A DNA stretch of 64,000 bases from Pseudomonadota bacterium (GTDB lineage Bacteria; Bdellovibrionota; Bacteriovoracia; Bacteriovoracales; Bacteriovoracaceae): assembly GCA_027488375.1 (NCBI GenBank), contig JAIYBW010000002.1:1-64000 (forward strand), read 5' to 3'. Position 1 is the first letter of the stretch. Each line of letters opens with the position of its first letter. Made by a program: the position numbers and the translations under genes. Below are positions 32,809 to 43,988 of this stretch, piece by piece. Below the pieces are notes generated by a model. It saw only the letters and a list, made by a program, of their open reading frames with translations. It did no database searches and was not told where the DNA came from.

Positions 32809-34345
32809 TGGTGCCTACTTTTTCTAAAATTGTACTCGTATATACATTCAAACTCGAATCTGATTTCCCAAAAAATGTTTTTGGAAAGAAACCAATTCCA
32901 AAAACAAATAAGGTTAAAACAATCATGGCCGTTATTTCTTTTAAATTTAAGTCATGGAGATGATCTAGATCTGTTCTCGTTGCTGGGCCAAGCATCACTA
33001 ATTGATAAGCTTTAAGAGCATAAACAGCACCAAGAATGACCCCTGTTCCAGCAAAAAGGGCATACATTGGCTCAACTTGGAATGCTCCAAGAAGAATTGG
33101 AAACTCTCCCACGAAACCATTTGAACCAGGAAGAGCAACTGAAGAAAGGGTCATGATCATAAAACCAATCGCCATAAGAGGCACAGTTTTAGATAGACCA
33201 CCAAAATCAGATAAATTTCGAGTATGAAGTCTTTCGTAGAGGAAACCTACGATAAGAAAAAGACCACCTGCAGATATACCATGATTAATCATCTGATACA
33301 GAGAACCCGCCATGGCCACTTTTTGGAATGAGAAAAGGCCGAGCATAATGTAACCCATATGAGAAACTGATGAGTAAGCAACAAGCTTTTTAAAGTCTGT
33401 CTGGGCAAGAGCACAAAATGCTCCATAAATAATTCCAATCACTCCCATCAAGATAAAAAATTCTCTGAAGTAATACGCAGCCTGAGGAAAGAAAGGAATG
33501 GCAATTCTCATTAATCCATAAGTTCCCAGCTTTAAAAGTACGGCCGCAAGAAAAACCGAACCGACTGTCGGGGCCTGAACGTGAGCATCAGGCAACCAAG
33601 TGTGAAAAGGAACCATTGGAACTTTGATCACAAATGCCAGAGCAAAAGCAAGGAACAGAAGCACTTGCGGAGACTGAAGCGCCAGCAACAATGAACGATT
33701 ATCAAAAGCAAAAGGAATCTTAGAAAGATTTGAAAAACTAGCAGAAGCAATACCATTTAAATCAGCTGATGTTTTTACCATGTAGAAAATGGCAACGAGC
33801 ATAAGGAGTGAGCCCACCATCGTATAAAGAAAGAATTTAACGGTGGCATAAATACGTTCCTTGCCTCCCCAAATACCAATAAGAAAAAACATCGGAATCA
33901 GAACAACTTCCCAAAAGAAGTAGAATAAGAACAAATCACTCGCGAGGAAAGTTCCATACATTCCTGTCTGAAGGAACATTAACATCATGACAAAGAACTT
34001 CTCTTTTTTTAACTCTACTCCATGACTTGGCCAAGTTCCCAAAATAGCAACAGGTGCGACATAGGCCGTGAGCATAACAAGCGGTAAACTAATTCCATCA
34101 ATTGAAACGATGTAATTTAATCCCCAGTCCGGAAGCCAAGACATGAAATGTTGCATTTGAGCAGTTGCGAGAGAACCATCAAATTGAAAATACATGACCG
34201 TTGCCAGGAGGGCACTTATTAATGTTTGAATCAAAGTTAATGTTCTAAGCTTACCCTCGAAAGCAGTAGGAAAAAGCAAAGCGATAAAAGAAAATATCAG
34301 TGGAGTAAAAATAATCCATGTCAAAAGTGTCGAGGTTGTTTCCAT
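32795..34345 (-). CDS. nuoM: NADH-quinone oxidoreductase subunit M
   Basis: 516 residues, about 14 helices. Antiporter-like subunit with the conserved Glu of FFWEVVLIPMFFLIG, Lys of FVIKVPMVPFHTWLPDAHV and KKLVAYSSVSHMGYIMLG. Ribosome binding site AAGGAAT precedes the ATG at 34345. Follows nuoL after 9 bp. Confidence 0.97.
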   Translation of the reverse strand: METTSTLLTWIIFTPLIFSFIALLFPTAFEGKLRTLTLIQTLISALLATVMYFQFDGSLATAQMQHFMSWLPDWGLNYIVSIDGISLPLVMLTAYVAPVAILGTWPSHGVELKKEKFFVMMLMFLQTGMYGTFLASDLFLFYFFWEVVLIPMFFLIGIWGGKERIYATVKFFLYTMVGSLLMLVAIFYMVKTSADLNGIASASFSNLSKIPFAFDNRSLLLALQSPQVLLFLAFALAFVIKVPMVPFHTWLPDAHVQAPTVGSVFLAAVLLKLGTYGLMRIAIPFFPQAAYYFREFFILMGVIGIIYGAFCALAQTDFKKLVAYSSVSHMGYIMLGLFSFQKVAMAGSLYQMINHGISAGGLFLIVGFLYERLHTRNLSDFGGLSKTVPLMAIGFMIMTLSSVALPGSNGFVGEFPILLGAFQVEPMYALFAGTGVILGAVYALKAYQLVMLGPATRTDLDHLHDLNLKEITAMIVLTLFVFGIGFFPKTFFGKSDSSLNVYTSTILEKVGTNEYQ

Positions 34346-34354
34346 GATTATTCC

Positions 34355-36331
34355 TTAAAGTAAAATCTTAAAAATAAATAAAATAGTCAGTAATAAACCC
34401 AAGAGCATCATGAGGGCATAAGTTTGAATGTCACCAGTTTGGAAAAATCTAAGTCCAGAACCAATTTTTCTAACCTGTGTCCCTATACCGTTAACGGCTT
34501 TATCAAAGATGTACTTATCTATTATTCCAGCTGAGAACTCCGAAATTTTACGTACAGGAGTCACAATAATGAAATGATACAACTCATCCACATAATATTT
34601 ATTAGAAAGAACTTTCTCAATCGGATTAAAAGCACTGAAAAGATCTTTCACAAAGAGATTCTTCTTAAAAAGTGAAATCCCAGAGAAGAAAGAGACCATG
34701 GCAAGAACTGAAGATCCAAACATGACTAAGCCTTCATGGAGATGAAGCTTGATTCCAATAATTGGTAATACTTTTGCCGGAACAACAGGATTTAACCACT
34801 TAGAAAGATAGTGTGGCATATGACCTAAATAATCACCCAACAAATGAGGAACTCCAAGGAAACCACCAAGAGCAGCTAAGCCAGCAAGAACATAAAGAGG
34901 AAATGTCATGAGTGCCGGAGACTCATGAAGGTGATGCTCAACTTCATGTGAGTATCTCTTTTCACCATAAAACGTGAGACTCATCATTCGACCAGTATAA
35001 AAAGCTGTTAAAACAGCTGTTACAACACCAATAACAAAAAGATAAGACACTCCACCAGGTAGAGCGATGGTAGAGTAAAGAATTTCATCTTTAGAAAAGA
35101 AACCTGAAAAGAACGGGATACCAGAAATAGCGAGGGACCCAATAAGCATCGTCAAATGAGTATGAGGAAGATGTTTTTTCAGAGCACCCATTTTTGTCAT
35201 GTCTTGCTCTCCAGAACAAGCATGGATAACTGATCCAGAACCAAGGAATAAAAGAGCTTTAAAAAAAGCATGAGTCATCAGGTGAAAAACCGCCGTCTGA
35301 TAGGCACCAACACCACAAGCAAGGAACATAAATCCAAGTTGTGAAACGGTAGAGTAGGCCAAAACTTTTTTAATATCAGTCTGAGCGATCGCAATAGATC
35401 CTGCAAAAAGAGCAGTTATAGCTCCGACATGGGCCACAACAGAAAGTGCTAAAGGTGAAAGTTCAAAGAGTGGATTAAGCCTAGCGATCATATAAACGCC
35501 AGCAGTCACCATGGTCGCCGCGTGGATAAGAGCAGACACAGGAGTTGGACCACTCATCGCATCTGGTAACCACACATAGAGTGGCATCTGGGCTGACTTA
35601 CCAGTGGCCCCAACAAAAAGAGACAAACAAATAAGAGTCACAGAAGGCATAATTCTTGTCACGACCTCTGGATTTGCTAAAAGTAAATTAATCTCTGGCA
35701 AAGTCAGAGTCCCAAGTTCTCTGAAAAGTAAAAACATCCCTACGAGAAAACCAAGGTCACCAACTCTATTCACGATAAAAGCTTTTTTACCAGCATTCGC
35801 CTTTTCAGTTTCAGTGTACCAAAAACCGATAAGGAGATAAGAGCAAAGACCAACGCCCTCCCAACCGAAGAAAAGAAGTGGGAGATTATTTCCCATCACT
35901 AAAAGAAGCATATTGAAGCAGAACAAATTTAAATAAGAAAAATATCTTCCAACACACTCTTCGTCATGCATGTAGCTTGTTGAATATAAGTGAATAAGAG
36001 TCCCAATGCCGGTGATAATTAAAACTAAAATCCCCGACAGCTTATCAATCCTCAACTCAAAAGGAATATTTAAGCCACCAAAATTAAACCATTCAAAACA
36101 ATTAATAGTGAGAGAAGGATTCGCCCCACCTGCACTAGATAATTTTACAAATGAAATAAGTGCCAATAGGAAACTGAAACCAATAAATGAAGTTGCTACT
36201 CCACCGGCCGTATTGGCCGGAGTTTTGGCAAAACCTTTGTAAGCTAAGGGCAAGATCACTGCATTAATAAAAAAACCTATCAGCGGTGAAAGAAGAATGA
36301 GAGCTGGTAATACAGAATTCATATTTTCCAC
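34355..36331 (-). CDS. nuoL: NADH-quinone oxidoreductase subunit L
   Basis: 658 residues; antiporter-like subunit with the long lateral helix at the C-terminus. Key segments: FFGWEGVGLCSYLLIGFW, GKSAQMPLYVWLPDAMSGPT and DIKKVLAYSTVSQLGFMFL. The start is GTG at 36331, with AAGGA 8 nt upstream; an ATG three codons later is an alternative. NuoL, M and N together are expected to drive proton pumping coupled to quinone reduction. Confidence 0.97.
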   Translation of the reverse strand: MENMNSVLPALILLSPLIGFFINAVILPLAYKGFAKTPANTAGGVATSFIGFSFLLALISFVKLSSAGGANPSLTINCFEWFNFGGLNIPFELRIDKLSGILVLIITGIGTLIHLYSTSYMHDEECVGRYFSYLNLFCFNMLLLVMGNNLPLLFFGWEGVGLCSYLLIGFWYTETEKANAGKKAFIVNRVGDLGFLVGMFLLFRELGTLTLPEINLLLANPEVVTRIMPSVTLICLSLFVGATGKSAQMPLYVWLPDAMSGPTPVSALIHAATMVTAGVYMIARLNPLFELSPLALSVVAHVGAITALFAGSIAIAQTDIKKVLAYSTVSQLGFMFLACGVGAYQTAVFHLMTHAFFKALLFLGSGSVIHACSGEQDMTKMGALKKHLPHTHLTMLIGSLAISGIPFFSGFFSKDEILYSTIALPGGVSYLFVIGVVTAVLTAFYTGRMMSLTFYGEKRYSHEVEHHLHESPALMTFPLYVLAGLAALGGFLGVPHLLGDYLGHMPHYLSKWLNPVVPAKVLPIIGIKLHLHEGLVMFGSSVLAMVSFFSGISLFKKNLFVKDLFSAFNPIEKVLSNKYYVDELYHFIIVTPVRKISEFSAGIIDKYIFDKAVNGIGTQVRKIGSGLRFFQTGDIQTYALMMLLGLLLTILFIFKILL

Positions 36332-36336
36332 GAGGT

Positions 36337-36639
36337 TTATCCTTTAAGTGTAGTTGCTGTTTGAGTTTTAATTGAACCAAAATTACGGTAGAGGTTCACT
36401 AAAATCGAAAGACCAATCGCTGACTCAGCTGCGGCGATGGTAATGATAAAAAAGACTTGGACTTGTCCTTCTATCATATGACCTGTTTTTGAAAAGGCGA
36501 CGAGAGACAAGTTGGCAGCATTAAGAAGTAACTCAATCCCCATTAAAATCATGATTGTATCTCTTCTTAAGAGGACAATGAGCATACCCGTCGTGAATAA
36601 GAAAGCAGCTAGCAACTGTATTAATATTTCATTAGTCAT
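36337..36639 (-). CDS. nuoK: NADH-quinone oxidoreductase subunit K
   Basis: 100 residues, three helices, with the two membrane Glu of the NuoK family (MGIELLLNAANLSLVAF and AAAESAIGLSILV). Ribosome binding site AAGGAT. Normal length and position between nuoJ and nuoL. Confidence 0.97.
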   Translation of the reverse strand: MTNEILIQLLAAFLFTTGMLIVLLRRDTIMILMGIELLLNAANLSLVAFSKTGHMIEGQVQVFFIITIAAAESAIGLSILVNLYRNFGSIKTQTATTLKG

Positions 36640-36647
36640 AAATATCC

Positions 36648-37172
36648 TTAATCAATTTTTCTTTTTGCCAGAACAACAGCTCCCACCACTGCAACAAGCA
36701 GAGCGAGAGAAATCACTTCAAAAGAAACATAGAATTGAGAAAACAAAGCATGAGACAAAACTTTAGAGTTTCCACCCAAGTCAGAAACGACTTGAGGTGT
36801 AAATATTCCCAATTGTCTGTCACTAGAATGGTTTTGGAAGTGGGTCAATATCGAGTTAGCGATAAAGGCAAAGACACTTAAACCAATAGCAAGGCCAAAA
36901 ATAAATATCTTCGGTTTTTGTTTGAAGTCATTTTCAGAATTACTCAAATTGAGAAGCATAATTGAAAAAATGAAGAGAACCATGATGGCACCAGCATAAA
37001 CAACAAGCTGTATCGTGGCGATCATGTGTTCACCAATTAGACCATAAACTCCGGCAGTCATAATCAAGACACCTAAAAGGCAAAGAGCTGAGGTAATCGG
37101 ACTTTTTGCAAAAAGCATGGTTACTGCAAGGATTGCTGAGATAAGACATAAAATAATAATTGGTAAGCTCAT
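36648..37172 (-). CDS. nuoJ: NADH-quinone oxidoreductase subunit J
   Basis: 174 residues, five helices; the VVYAGAIMVLFIFSIMLLN helix with the pi-bulge region is diagnostic. Start and the nuoI stop share one base (TAATG). Confidence 0.95.
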   Translation of the reverse strand: MSLPIIILCLISAILAVTMLFAKSPITSALCLLGVLIMTAGVYGLIGEHMIATIQLVVYAGAIMVLFIFSIMLLNLSNSENDFKQKPKIFIFGLAIGLSVFAFIANSILTHFQNHSSDRQLGIFTPQVVSDLGGNSKVLSHALFSQFYVSFEVISLALLVAVVGAVVLAKRKID

Positions 37173-37678
37173 TATTTTTCACTCCTGCCATTCATCTCAC
37201 GCTTAAGGTGATCTAAATCGTAGATAGCTTCCTCTCTTGAAGAGACAGCTAATTCATAATTAGTAGAAAGTTTAATTGCATCCTTCGGGCAGGCTTCTTC
37301 ACAAAAACCACAAAAGCAACAACGAAGAGAATCGATATCAAAACTAACTGGTTTTTTTTCTTTTTTTACACCGTAAGGGTTTTGATCTTCATCTCTCTCA
37401 TCAGCGACGATGTGAATACATTCTGCCGGACAAACAGTCTCACAGAGATAGCAAGCCGTACAATTTTCAGTTTTGTTTTTATCTACCGAAATAAAATGCA
37501 TCCCTCTAAAGCGATCTGAATAATCTCTCTTCTTTTCAGGATAAAGAATCGTGTCATGTTTTCTTAGGAGAAAGCCCTGTAGGAATCTTTTCATCGTAAT
37601 TTTCATTCCGATTAAGATCGCAGGTAAGTAAGTCTTTTCCTTAACAGTATACTTCTTAGAAACGTTGATCGTTGCCAT
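37172..37678 (-). CDS. nuoI: NADH-quinone oxidoreductase subunit I
   Basis: 168 residues. Two complete [4Fe-4S] motifs, CTACYLCETVCP and CCFCGFCEEACP, carry clusters N6a and N6b. I chose the ATG at 37678 (AAAGGGGACTTTG upstream); the preceding in-frame TTG is part of that spacer. This is the genuine NuoI, in contrast with the one-cluster paralog at 27 kb. Confidence 0.97.
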   Translation of the reverse strand: MATINVSKKYTVKEKTYLPAILIGMKITMKRFLQGFLLRKHDTILYPEKKRDYSDRFRGMHFISVDKNKTENCTACYLCETVCPAECIHIVADERDEDQNPYGVKKEKKPVSFDIDSLRCCFCGFCEEACPKDAIKLSTNYELAVSSREEAIYDLDHLKREMNGRSEK

Positions 37679-37689
37679 CAAAGTCCCCT

Positions 37690-38781
37690 TTATGAATTAA
37701 AGTAGTAAACTCCGAGAGTTACTACGACGAGGTTAATAATTGAGAGTGGGAAAAGTATTTTCCAACCTAAGTCCATGAGTTGGTCAAAACGGAAACGTGG
37801 GAGTGTCCAGCGGATCCATACAAACAAAAACATGAAGACAGCAATTTTCGTGGCAAAACTAATGAATTCAAAAGCTGCTTTCGTATTCTGCATTCCAGCA
37901 GCACCAAAACCAAAATGAGCAGAAATGATATTAACCAGTTCACTCATTCCAGGAGGGAGTCCGTAGCCACCAAAGAATAAAGTCGCAAGAAGACCTGAAG
38001 CCATGATCATCGCCACATATTCGGCCATAAAGAAAGCTGCAAATTTCATCCCGCCGTACTCAAGGTGGTAACCAGCAACAATCTCAGACTCTCCCTCTGC
38101 TAAGTCAAAAGGAAGACGATTTGTTTCAGCAAAAATGGAGATCCAAAAGATGAGCGCACCAATCGGATTTACAAAAGCACCCCATCGAGGAAGAAAACCT
38201 AATGATCCTTGTTGCCAAGCCACCATGTCATGGGGATTAAAACTGCCATAAACCACAAGCATAGAAAGAAGGGCAATTCCCATAGATATTTCGTAAGAAA
38301 CAATCTGGCTTGAACCTCTTAAAGCACCTAGAACAGAGTATTTATTTCGAGAGGCCCATCCAGCAAGAATAACGGGATAAACTTCTAGACCTGCAAAGGC
38401 CAAAATAAAAATCACTCCTGTATCCATTTGGGCAACTTGTAGAATAACTTCCTGACCATTAATGATCGCTTTGCTACCAAAAGGAATCACAGCTAAAGCA
38501 CAGAGAGGAGCAATCAGAGCAATAATTGGGGCCATAAGGTAATAAAACTTATTGGCCTCTTTAGGAATGAAAGTTTCTTTGAAAATAAACTTAATAACAT
38601 CCGCTAAGGGCTGAAGTAGACCAAAAGGACCGACTCGGTTTGGTCCAACACGTCTTTGCATCCAAGCAGCACCTCGACGTTCAAACCAGACCATAATAGG
38701 AACAACACCAAGAGTTCCGGCAAGAATCACAAGGATTTTGGCCATCATCATTGTTAAATCAAAAACTAATGAACTTTCCAT
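37690..38781 (-). CDS. nuoH: NADH-quinone oxidoreductase subunit H
   Basis: 363 residues, eight or nine helices; the quinone-channel subunit. Typical segments: WFERRGAAWMQRRVGPNRVGP, AETNRLPFDLAEGESEIVAG and YGGMKFAAFFMAEY. I chose the ATG at 38781 with AAGG 5 nt upstream; an in-frame GTG lies two codons earlier. Confidence 0.97.
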   Translation of the reverse strand: MESSLVFDLTMMMAKILVILAGTLGVVPIMVWFERRGAAWMQRRVGPNRVGPFGLLQPLADVIKFIFKETFIPKEANKFYYLMAPIIALIAPLCALAVIPFGSKAIINGQEVILQVAQMDTGVIFILAFAGLEVYPVILAGWASRNKYSVLGALRGSSQIVSYEISMGIALLSMLVVYGSFNPHDMVAWQQGSLGFLPRWGAFVNPIGALIFWISIFAETNRLPFDLAEGESEIVAGYHLEYGGMKFAAFFMAEYVAMIMASGLLATLFFGGYGLPPGMSELVNIISAHFGFGAAGMQNTKAAFEFISFATKIAVFMFLFVWIRWTLPRFRFDQLMDLGWKILFPLSIINLVVVTLGVYYFNS

Positions 38782-38793
38782 ACTCACCTTTGC

Positions 38794-40344
38794 TTAGTTT
38801 AAAGATTTCCACATATTCACAACTTGGTGAGCACTCAATGCTCCACCTTTGTGAACGATGGCCGGATGAAACTTTTGAACTATTCCATCAGTATTTTTAA
38901 AACTTCCTTCTTTTTCAATTGTCGCAAGCCCTGCAATAACACCTAAAACAGTTTGAGAGGAAAGAGTTTTAATTTCATCATGATTCCAAACTCCCCAAAG
39001 GATGACTTTCTGACCAGCTTTCATTTTTGGAATTCCAGCACGACCATTTCTGAAGACAATAACGATATCCGAACTCACTTCACCTTGAGAAAGTGGAGAT
39101 ATCCCCTGCTCTTCAACACCCTTAGTATTTGGAGTCAAATCCTTCATTTTAAGAAGGTTATCCATTTTTTTATCATCAGCAGAAGAAGTCACTCCAGCTG
39201 TTCCGTTAAAGTACGAAACGGAAACATTCTTACCAAGGATAGAAGGGAACTTATCTTTTAAGAGAGCTGCCTCTTCTCTTGTGGCATCTGTTCCGATAAC
39301 AAGTTGTACCGAAGAAGCATTTTTTAATTGAATTGAAAGTTCACCTAAAAGGGCCTGTAGAGTTGTAGAGTGAAGTCCATTTTGATGATTCATGAGGGGA
39401 GATATGACTCTCATCGGATTCATAAGATCATTATAAGAGCTTCTTCCTGAATCACACATCCAGTGACCATTGACCATTTCATTGTGAATTGGGACGTATC
39501 TGTAAACCACTTCTGCATCAGAGTGAACTTCAATATTACAGCCTTTAGAACAACGATCACAAATGGAAGGTTTTTTACTTAAAAACCAAGAGCGTTTTTT
39601 AAATCTAAAATCATTCCAAGTTAAAGCACCTACTGGGCAAAAGTCAGTCAGGCAGCCTTGATAGTCATTTGTAAGACCAGCTTCAGTTGTGGCCTCAAGT
39701 TCTTTATGCCACCCACGATTCACCATAACTAGATCGTTGGTTTTTGTTACATCATCAGTAAAACGAACACAGCGCTCACAATGAACACAACGGTTCATGT
39801 TTAAAGTCACTTGATCAGACAATTTTTTTGTCGTTGCTTCTTCAAAAACTCTTTTCTCTTCTTTGAAGTTAGATGTGCCCGGACCATATTCATAGTTATA
39901 GTCCTGTAACTCACACTCCCCGGCTTTATCACAAACCGGACAATCAAGAGGATGATTCGTTAAAAGGAATTCCATCACACCCGTACGAGATTTTAAAACT
40001 TTATCAGATCGCGTATGAACAACCATGCCATCAGCGGCTGGAGTTGAACAAGAAGTCATAAGCTTTGGAGCTTTCTCAACCTCAACTGTACACATTCTAC
40101 AAGTCCCAGCGATAGGCATTCCTGGATGGTAGCAATAGCGAGGAATTTCTTCGTGAACCTTGTAGCGTTCTGCCACCTGCATGATGGTATCACCTGGCTT
40201 AAACTCATAAGTTTTGCCATCAATCGTGACTTTAGGAAGTGGTTTTGCTTCAGGAGAAGGATCAGAGGCAACAGGTTTTTTTTCTGAAGCGTAGTTCAAA
40301 TCCACTTTTGGCTTTTTAATTTCAAATTCAGTTGTATTAGACAT
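38794..40344 (-). CDS. nuoG: NADH-quinone oxidoreductase subunit G, short form
   Basis: 516 residues, shorter than many NuoG (700-900). N-terminal [2Fe-2S] ligands ([17 protein letters not shown] ... SC), the His-Cys N5 site ([14 protein letters not shown]), an N4 site (CVHCERC ... CPVGAL), and an N7-type motif C-x2-C-x3-C-x27-C (ICDRCSKGC ... WMC) are all present. The molybdopterin-oxidoreductase-like part is reduced to about 200 residues without cofactor motifs. I chose the ATG at 40344; the upstream GTG at 40350 overlaps the ribosome binding site. Overlaps the nuoF end by 8 bp. Confidence 0.95.
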   Translation of the reverse strand: MSNTTEFEIKKPKVDLNYASEKKPVASDPSPEAKPLPKVTIDGKTYEFKPGDTIMQVAERYKVHEEIPRYCYHPGMPIAGTCRMCTVEVEKAPKLMTSCSTPAADGMVVHTRSDKVLKSRTGVMEFLLTNHPLDCPVCDKAGECELQDYNYEYGPGTSNFKEEKRVFEEATTKKLSDQVTLNMNRCVHCERCVRFTDDVTKTNDLVMVNRGWHKELEATTEAGLTNDYQGCLTDFCPVGALTWNDFRFKKRSWFLSKKPSICDRCSKGCNIEVHSDAEVVYRYVPIHNEMVNGHWMCDSGRSSYNDLMNPMRVISPLMNHQNGLHSTTLQALLGELSIQLKNASSVQLVIGTDATREEAALLKDKFPSILGKNVSVSYFNGTAGVTSSADDKKMDNLLKMKDLTPNTKGVEEQGISPLSQGEVSSDIVIVFRNGRAGIPKMKAGQKVILWGVWNHDEIKTLSSQTVLGVIAGLATIEKEGSFKNTDGIVQKFHPAIVHKGGALSAHQVVNMWKSLN

Positions 40345-41677
40345 GGGCACCTTCTACTCTATGTGAAATGGACTGCTCTCTGCCGATCCCTTTCAAACCA
40401 CCTTTCATAACAAGTTCTTCAAATTCAGAGCGGAATTTTTTTATTGAAGAAAGTGCCGGACCAGTAACGGCATCAGCAAATGCGCAAATCGTCTGACCTG
40501 CCATATTTCCACAAATTTTTGCAATATAATCGAGATCCTCTTGAGTGCCTCCACCATTAAGAATTCGGTGAAACATACGAGCGAGCCAATGTGACCCCTC
40601 ACGGCACTGAGAACACTGTCCACATGATTCGTGTTCATAAAATTTAAGTAAAGTATAAGTCGCTTCAACGATATTAACGGAATCATTCATCACAATGAGT
40701 CCACCCGAACCCGCCATAGTTCCAGCTTTGGCGAGAGAATCGTAATCCGTCTTCACATCGCACTCTGCAGCTGTCAGCATAGGAGCTGAGGCCCCACCAG
40801 GAATAACGGCTTTTAATTTTCCACCCTTCACTCCACCGGCGATTTCAATAATTTCATTAATAGATAAATTCATTGGAAGTTCATAAACTGCAGGTTTATT
40901 CACGTGCCCAGAAACACCAATAAGACGAGTTCCACCAGAACGCTCAGTTCCCATTTTTGCATACTTTTCCCACCCTTTATCCAGGATATAAGGAACGGCA
41001 GCAAATGTTTCAACGTTATTCACACAAGAAGGCATCCCATAAGCACCGACTTGAGCAGGAAAAGGAGGCTTAAGACGTGGCTCTCCTCTTTTACCTTCAA
41101 GTGAATTTAAAAGAGCTGTTTCTTCACCACAAATATAAGCACCTGCACCGAGGTAAATAACAAGATCAAAATCAAAACCTGATCCAAGGATGTTTTTACC
41201 TAAAAAACCTTTTGCATAAGCATCATCAATTGCTTTTTGCATCAGTCTTGATTCTTTAAACCACTCTCCGCGAATATAAATGAATCCTTTATTAGAGCCA
41301 ATGGCGTGGCCTCCAATAATCATCCCTTCAATCATTTTATGAGGAGTTTTAGTGAAGATAAGGCGATCTTTAAAAGTTCCTGGTTCACCTTCATCAGCAT
41401 TACAAACAAGATACTTAGGCTTTGGATTACCATTTGCATCTACAGGGTTGGCCGGCATAAAGGACCACTTCATCCCAGTTGGGAATCCAGCGCCGCCACG
41501 CCCGCGAAGATTTGATTTTTTGACTTCTTCAACAACCTCTGCTGGCTTCATCTTGAGTGCTTTCTCAAGAGCTTTATAACCATTCTCTTTAGAGATATAA
41601 AATTCGATTGTTTCGCAGCCAGGCTCATTTACAAATTTTGTAATAACTGGTTCGAAGTGCTCATTATTGTACATCAT
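40337..41677 (-). CDS. nuoF: NADH-quinone oxidoreductase subunit F
   Basis: 446 residues, binds NADH, FMN and cluster N3. [13 protein letters not shown] and the FMN/NADH glycine-rich [19 protein letters not shown] are present, and the N3 Cys set is [10 protein letters not shown] ... C. The start is probably the ATG at 41677, which overlaps the nuoE stop (ATGA) and lies 7 nt from GGGAG; an ATG two codons earlier is too close to that site. Confidence 0.97.
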   Translation of the reverse strand: MMYNNEHFEPVITKFVNEPGCETIEFYISKENGYKALEKALKMKPAEVVEEVKKSNLRGRGGAGFPTGMKWSFMPANPVDANGNPKPKYLVCNADEGEPGTFKDRLIFTKTPHKMIEGMIIGGHAIGSNKGFIYIRGEWFKESRLMQKAIDDAYAKGFLGKNILGSGFDFDLVIYLGAGAYICGEETALLNSLEGKRGEPRLKPPFPAQVGAYGMPSCVNNVETFAAVPYILDKGWEKYAKMGTERSGGTRLIGVSGHVNKPAVYELPMNLSINEIIEIAGGVKGGKLKAVIPGGASAPMLTAAECDVKTDYDSLAKAGTMAGSGGLIVMNDSVNIVEATYTLLKFYEHESCGQCSQCREGSHWLARMFHRILNGGGTQEDLDYIAKICGNMAGQTICAFADAVTGPALSSIKKFRSEFEELVMKGGLKGIGREQSISHRVEGAHV

Positions 41678-42198
41678 GGCCATACTCCCTCTTTACGAGT
41701 GGTTTTACCTACGACTTTTCCGGCAGCTAAATCTTTAGATGCCTGATCCAATATTTCATTTAATTTTGGAACATCTAAACTTTCATAATAGTCTTCGTTA
41801 AGCATCAGAGCAGGAGCAGTCCCACAAGCAGCGAGGCACTCCACTTGAGAAAGTGTAAAGCTTCCATCTTTTGTGGTTTCGCCACACTTAATTCCAAGAC
41901 GCTTTTCAGCACAGGCAACGAGCTTATCAGCTCCATTAAGCCAACAAGAAATATTCGTGCAAATTTGCAAATCAACTTTGCCTTGTGGGTGCAACTTGTA
42001 CATAGTGTAAAAGCTTGCAACTTCTTTAACTTTTGATAGAGGTAAATTTAAAAATTCACCAGCAGACTTCATTGATTCCTCTGAGACCCAACCATATTCA
42101 TCTTGGATAAGGTGCAAGACAGGAAGCAATAGGGCCTGTTCAGTTGGAAACTGAGGGCGAATTCCATTTATCGTGTTTTTAATTTTTTCAGACAACAT
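41674..42198 (-). CDS. nuoE: NADH-quinone oxidoreductase subunit E
   Basis: 174 residues with a thioredoxin-like [2Fe-2S] domain (cluster N1a). Ligands: C in [12 protein letters not shown] (two Cys 5 apart) and C in [11 protein letters not shown]. The last residues ([11 protein letters not shown]) follow the family. AGGAG lies 10 nt before the ATG. Confidence 0.95.
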   Translation of the reverse strand: MLSEKIKNTINGIRPQFPTEQALLLPVLHLIQDEYGWVSEESMKSAGEFLNLPLSKVKEVASFYTMYKLHPQGKVDLQICTNISCWLNGADKLVACAEKRLGIKCGETTKDGSFTLSQVECLAACGTAPALMLNEDYYESLDVPKLNEILDQASKDLAAGKVVGKTTRKEGVWP

Positions 42199-42211
42199 AT
42201 AAAGGTTACTC

Positions 42212-43426
42212 CTAACGATCTAATTCACCGGCAATAATATTGACACTTCCTAAATGTGCTACGGCATCAGGAATTTTTCCGCCTTTAACCGTTTTTTCAA
42301 AAGCCTGGAACATCATAAAAGAAGGAGATTTCACTCTCATTCTCCACGCTTTTGGTCCTCCTCGGCTCACCACATAGAAACCTAGTTCACCATTCGGCCC
42401 TTCTACACAAGTAAAAGCTTCACCTTTAGGAACATCAATACCTTCCATGAAAATTTTGAAGTGATGGATCAGGACTTCCATCTTTGTATAAACTTCCATT
42501 TTTTCAGGGATATGAACTCTACGGTCATTAACCCATAGAGGTCCATTTGGAATTTTCTTATTACATTGCTTGAGGATGCGAACAGATTGTCTCATCTCTT
42601 CAAGACGGATGAGGTAGCGATCATAAACGTCACTATTTGAACCAACAACAACATCAAAATCAAGTTCAGGATAAACAAGATAAGGTCTATCACGTCGAAG
42701 ATCATTATCAATTCCTGCAGCTCTTAAACATGGGCCAGTAATCGAAAACTTAAGGGCATCCTCTTTCGTAATAACGCCTACACCTTTAGTTCTATCAATC
42801 CAAATTCTGTTTGAAGTTAATAATCCCTCAACTTCATCGAGAGCTTTTGGAAACTCTTCACAAAATTTCCAAAGTCTTTCTGTAAAATTGTCAGGCAAAT
42901 CGTAACTCATCCCACCAATTCGAGCATAAGTGGTTGTTAAGCGCATTCCACACATGGATTCAATCATGGTGTAAGCTTCTTCTCTCCAATGATAAAGAAG
43001 CCAAAAAACAGTCATGGCCCCTAAATCGAGAGCATTAATCGCCACACAAATAATGTGATCAATAATACGAGCAAGTTCCATGCAGATAACTCGAATGTAC
43101 TGACAACGTTCCGTCGGCGAAATGCTCATGACGTTTTCAACTGCCATGGCGTAAGCAACGTTATTATTAAGAGCAGAGCAATAGTTTAATCGGTCTGTAT
43201 AAACCATCCATTGATGATAAGTTTTCTCTTCCCCTAACTTTTCAATAGCTCGGTGAAGATACCCAATTTCACAGTTTGCATCTTCAATGGTTTCACCATT
43301 AATACGGCACATGACCCGAAGGGTTCCGTGCATGGCCGGATGGGAAGGTCCTAAATTAATAAGAACATTTGGGTTATAAAAATCATTAAGTTGATGCTGA
43401 TCTTTTTCATTAAATAAGCTAGCCAT
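42212..43426 (-). CDS. nuoD: NADH-quinone oxidoreductase subunit D
   Basis: 404 residues. The quinone-site loop GPSHPAMHG with both His, the Tyr of DRLNY and the Asp of LDLGAM are intact. C-terminus ends with the conserved VNIIAGELDR. I chose the ATG at 43426 because GAGGAG lies 7 nt upstream; it begins 1 bp after the nuoC stop. Separate nuoC and nuoD genes contrast with the fused paralog at 27-29 kb. Confidence 0.97.
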   Translation of the reverse strand: MASLFNEKDQHQLNDFYNPNVLINLGPSHPAMHGTLRVMCRINGETIEDANCEIGYLHRAIEKLGEEKTYHQWMVYTDRLNYCSALNNNVAYAMAVENVMSISPTERCQYIRVICMELARIIDHIICVAINALDLGAMTVFWLLYHWREEAYTMIESMCGMRLTTTYARIGGMSYDLPDNFTERLWKFCEEFPKALDEVEGLLTSNRIWIDRTKGVGVITKEDALKFSITGPCLRAAGIDNDLRRDRPYLVYPELDFDVVVGSNSDVYDRYLIRLEEMRQSVRILKQCNKKIPNGPLWVNDRRVHIPEKMEVYTKMEVLIHHFKIFMEGIDVPKGEAFTCVEGPNGELGFYVVSRGGPKAWRMRVKSPSFMMFQAFEKTVKGGKIPDAVAHLGSVNIIAGELDR

Positions 43427-43427
43427 C

Positions 43428-43988
43428 TTATTTCTCCTCACTCGTAGAATGAGTGTCGACTTGTTCAGGATTGGCCCCTAGGTGAAACTTTATATTGTCA
43501 CTAAATGGCTCTCTTTGCTTTATCGGATATTCTTTTCTAAGTGGGTGTCCACTGAATCGCTCATCCATTAAGATTCTTCTTAAATTTGGATGACCGGCAA
43601 ACTTGATTCCGTACATGTCAAACACTTCTCTCTCAAGCCAGTTCGCACCAAGAAAAAGATCAGTGATTGACTGAGCAGTTTCATTTAAATCAACTAAACA
43701 TTTGATGCGAATGCGAGTATGAAGTTCTAGGGAGTAGAGCTGATAAACTAGGACAAATCGCTTATCGCCATCTTCCCCATCTTGATTATCATAGGCCGTC
43801 AAATCAGAAAGATAATCTACCTTGATTTGGTCATCTAAAGTCATTTGCTTAATGAGTAATTTTACATCATCGCAATTTTTTGCCCATAAAACAGGTTCAT
43901 TAAGCTTATCAAACTCTAACTTTCTTTCTTTAGAGTATTTTTCAGTTAAGCGAGTTGTCACTTTGGCCTGACTTTCATGAAATTTCAT
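43428..43988 (-). CDS. nuoC: NADH-quinone oxidoreductase subunit C
   Basis: 186 residues. Family core [20 protein letters not shown] and [19 protein letters not shown] is present. Start and nuoB stop share one base. Hydrophilic connector of the Q module. Confidence 0.95.
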   Translation of the reverse strand: MKFHESQAKVTTRLTEKYSKERKLEFDKLNEPVLWAKNCDDVKLLIKQMTLDDQIKVDYLSDLTAYDNQDGEDGDKRFVLVYQLYSLELHTRIRIKCLVDLNETAQSITDLFLGANWLEREVFDMYGIKFAGHPNLRRILMDERFSGHPLRKEYPIKQREPFSDNIKFHLGANPEQVDTHSTSEEK

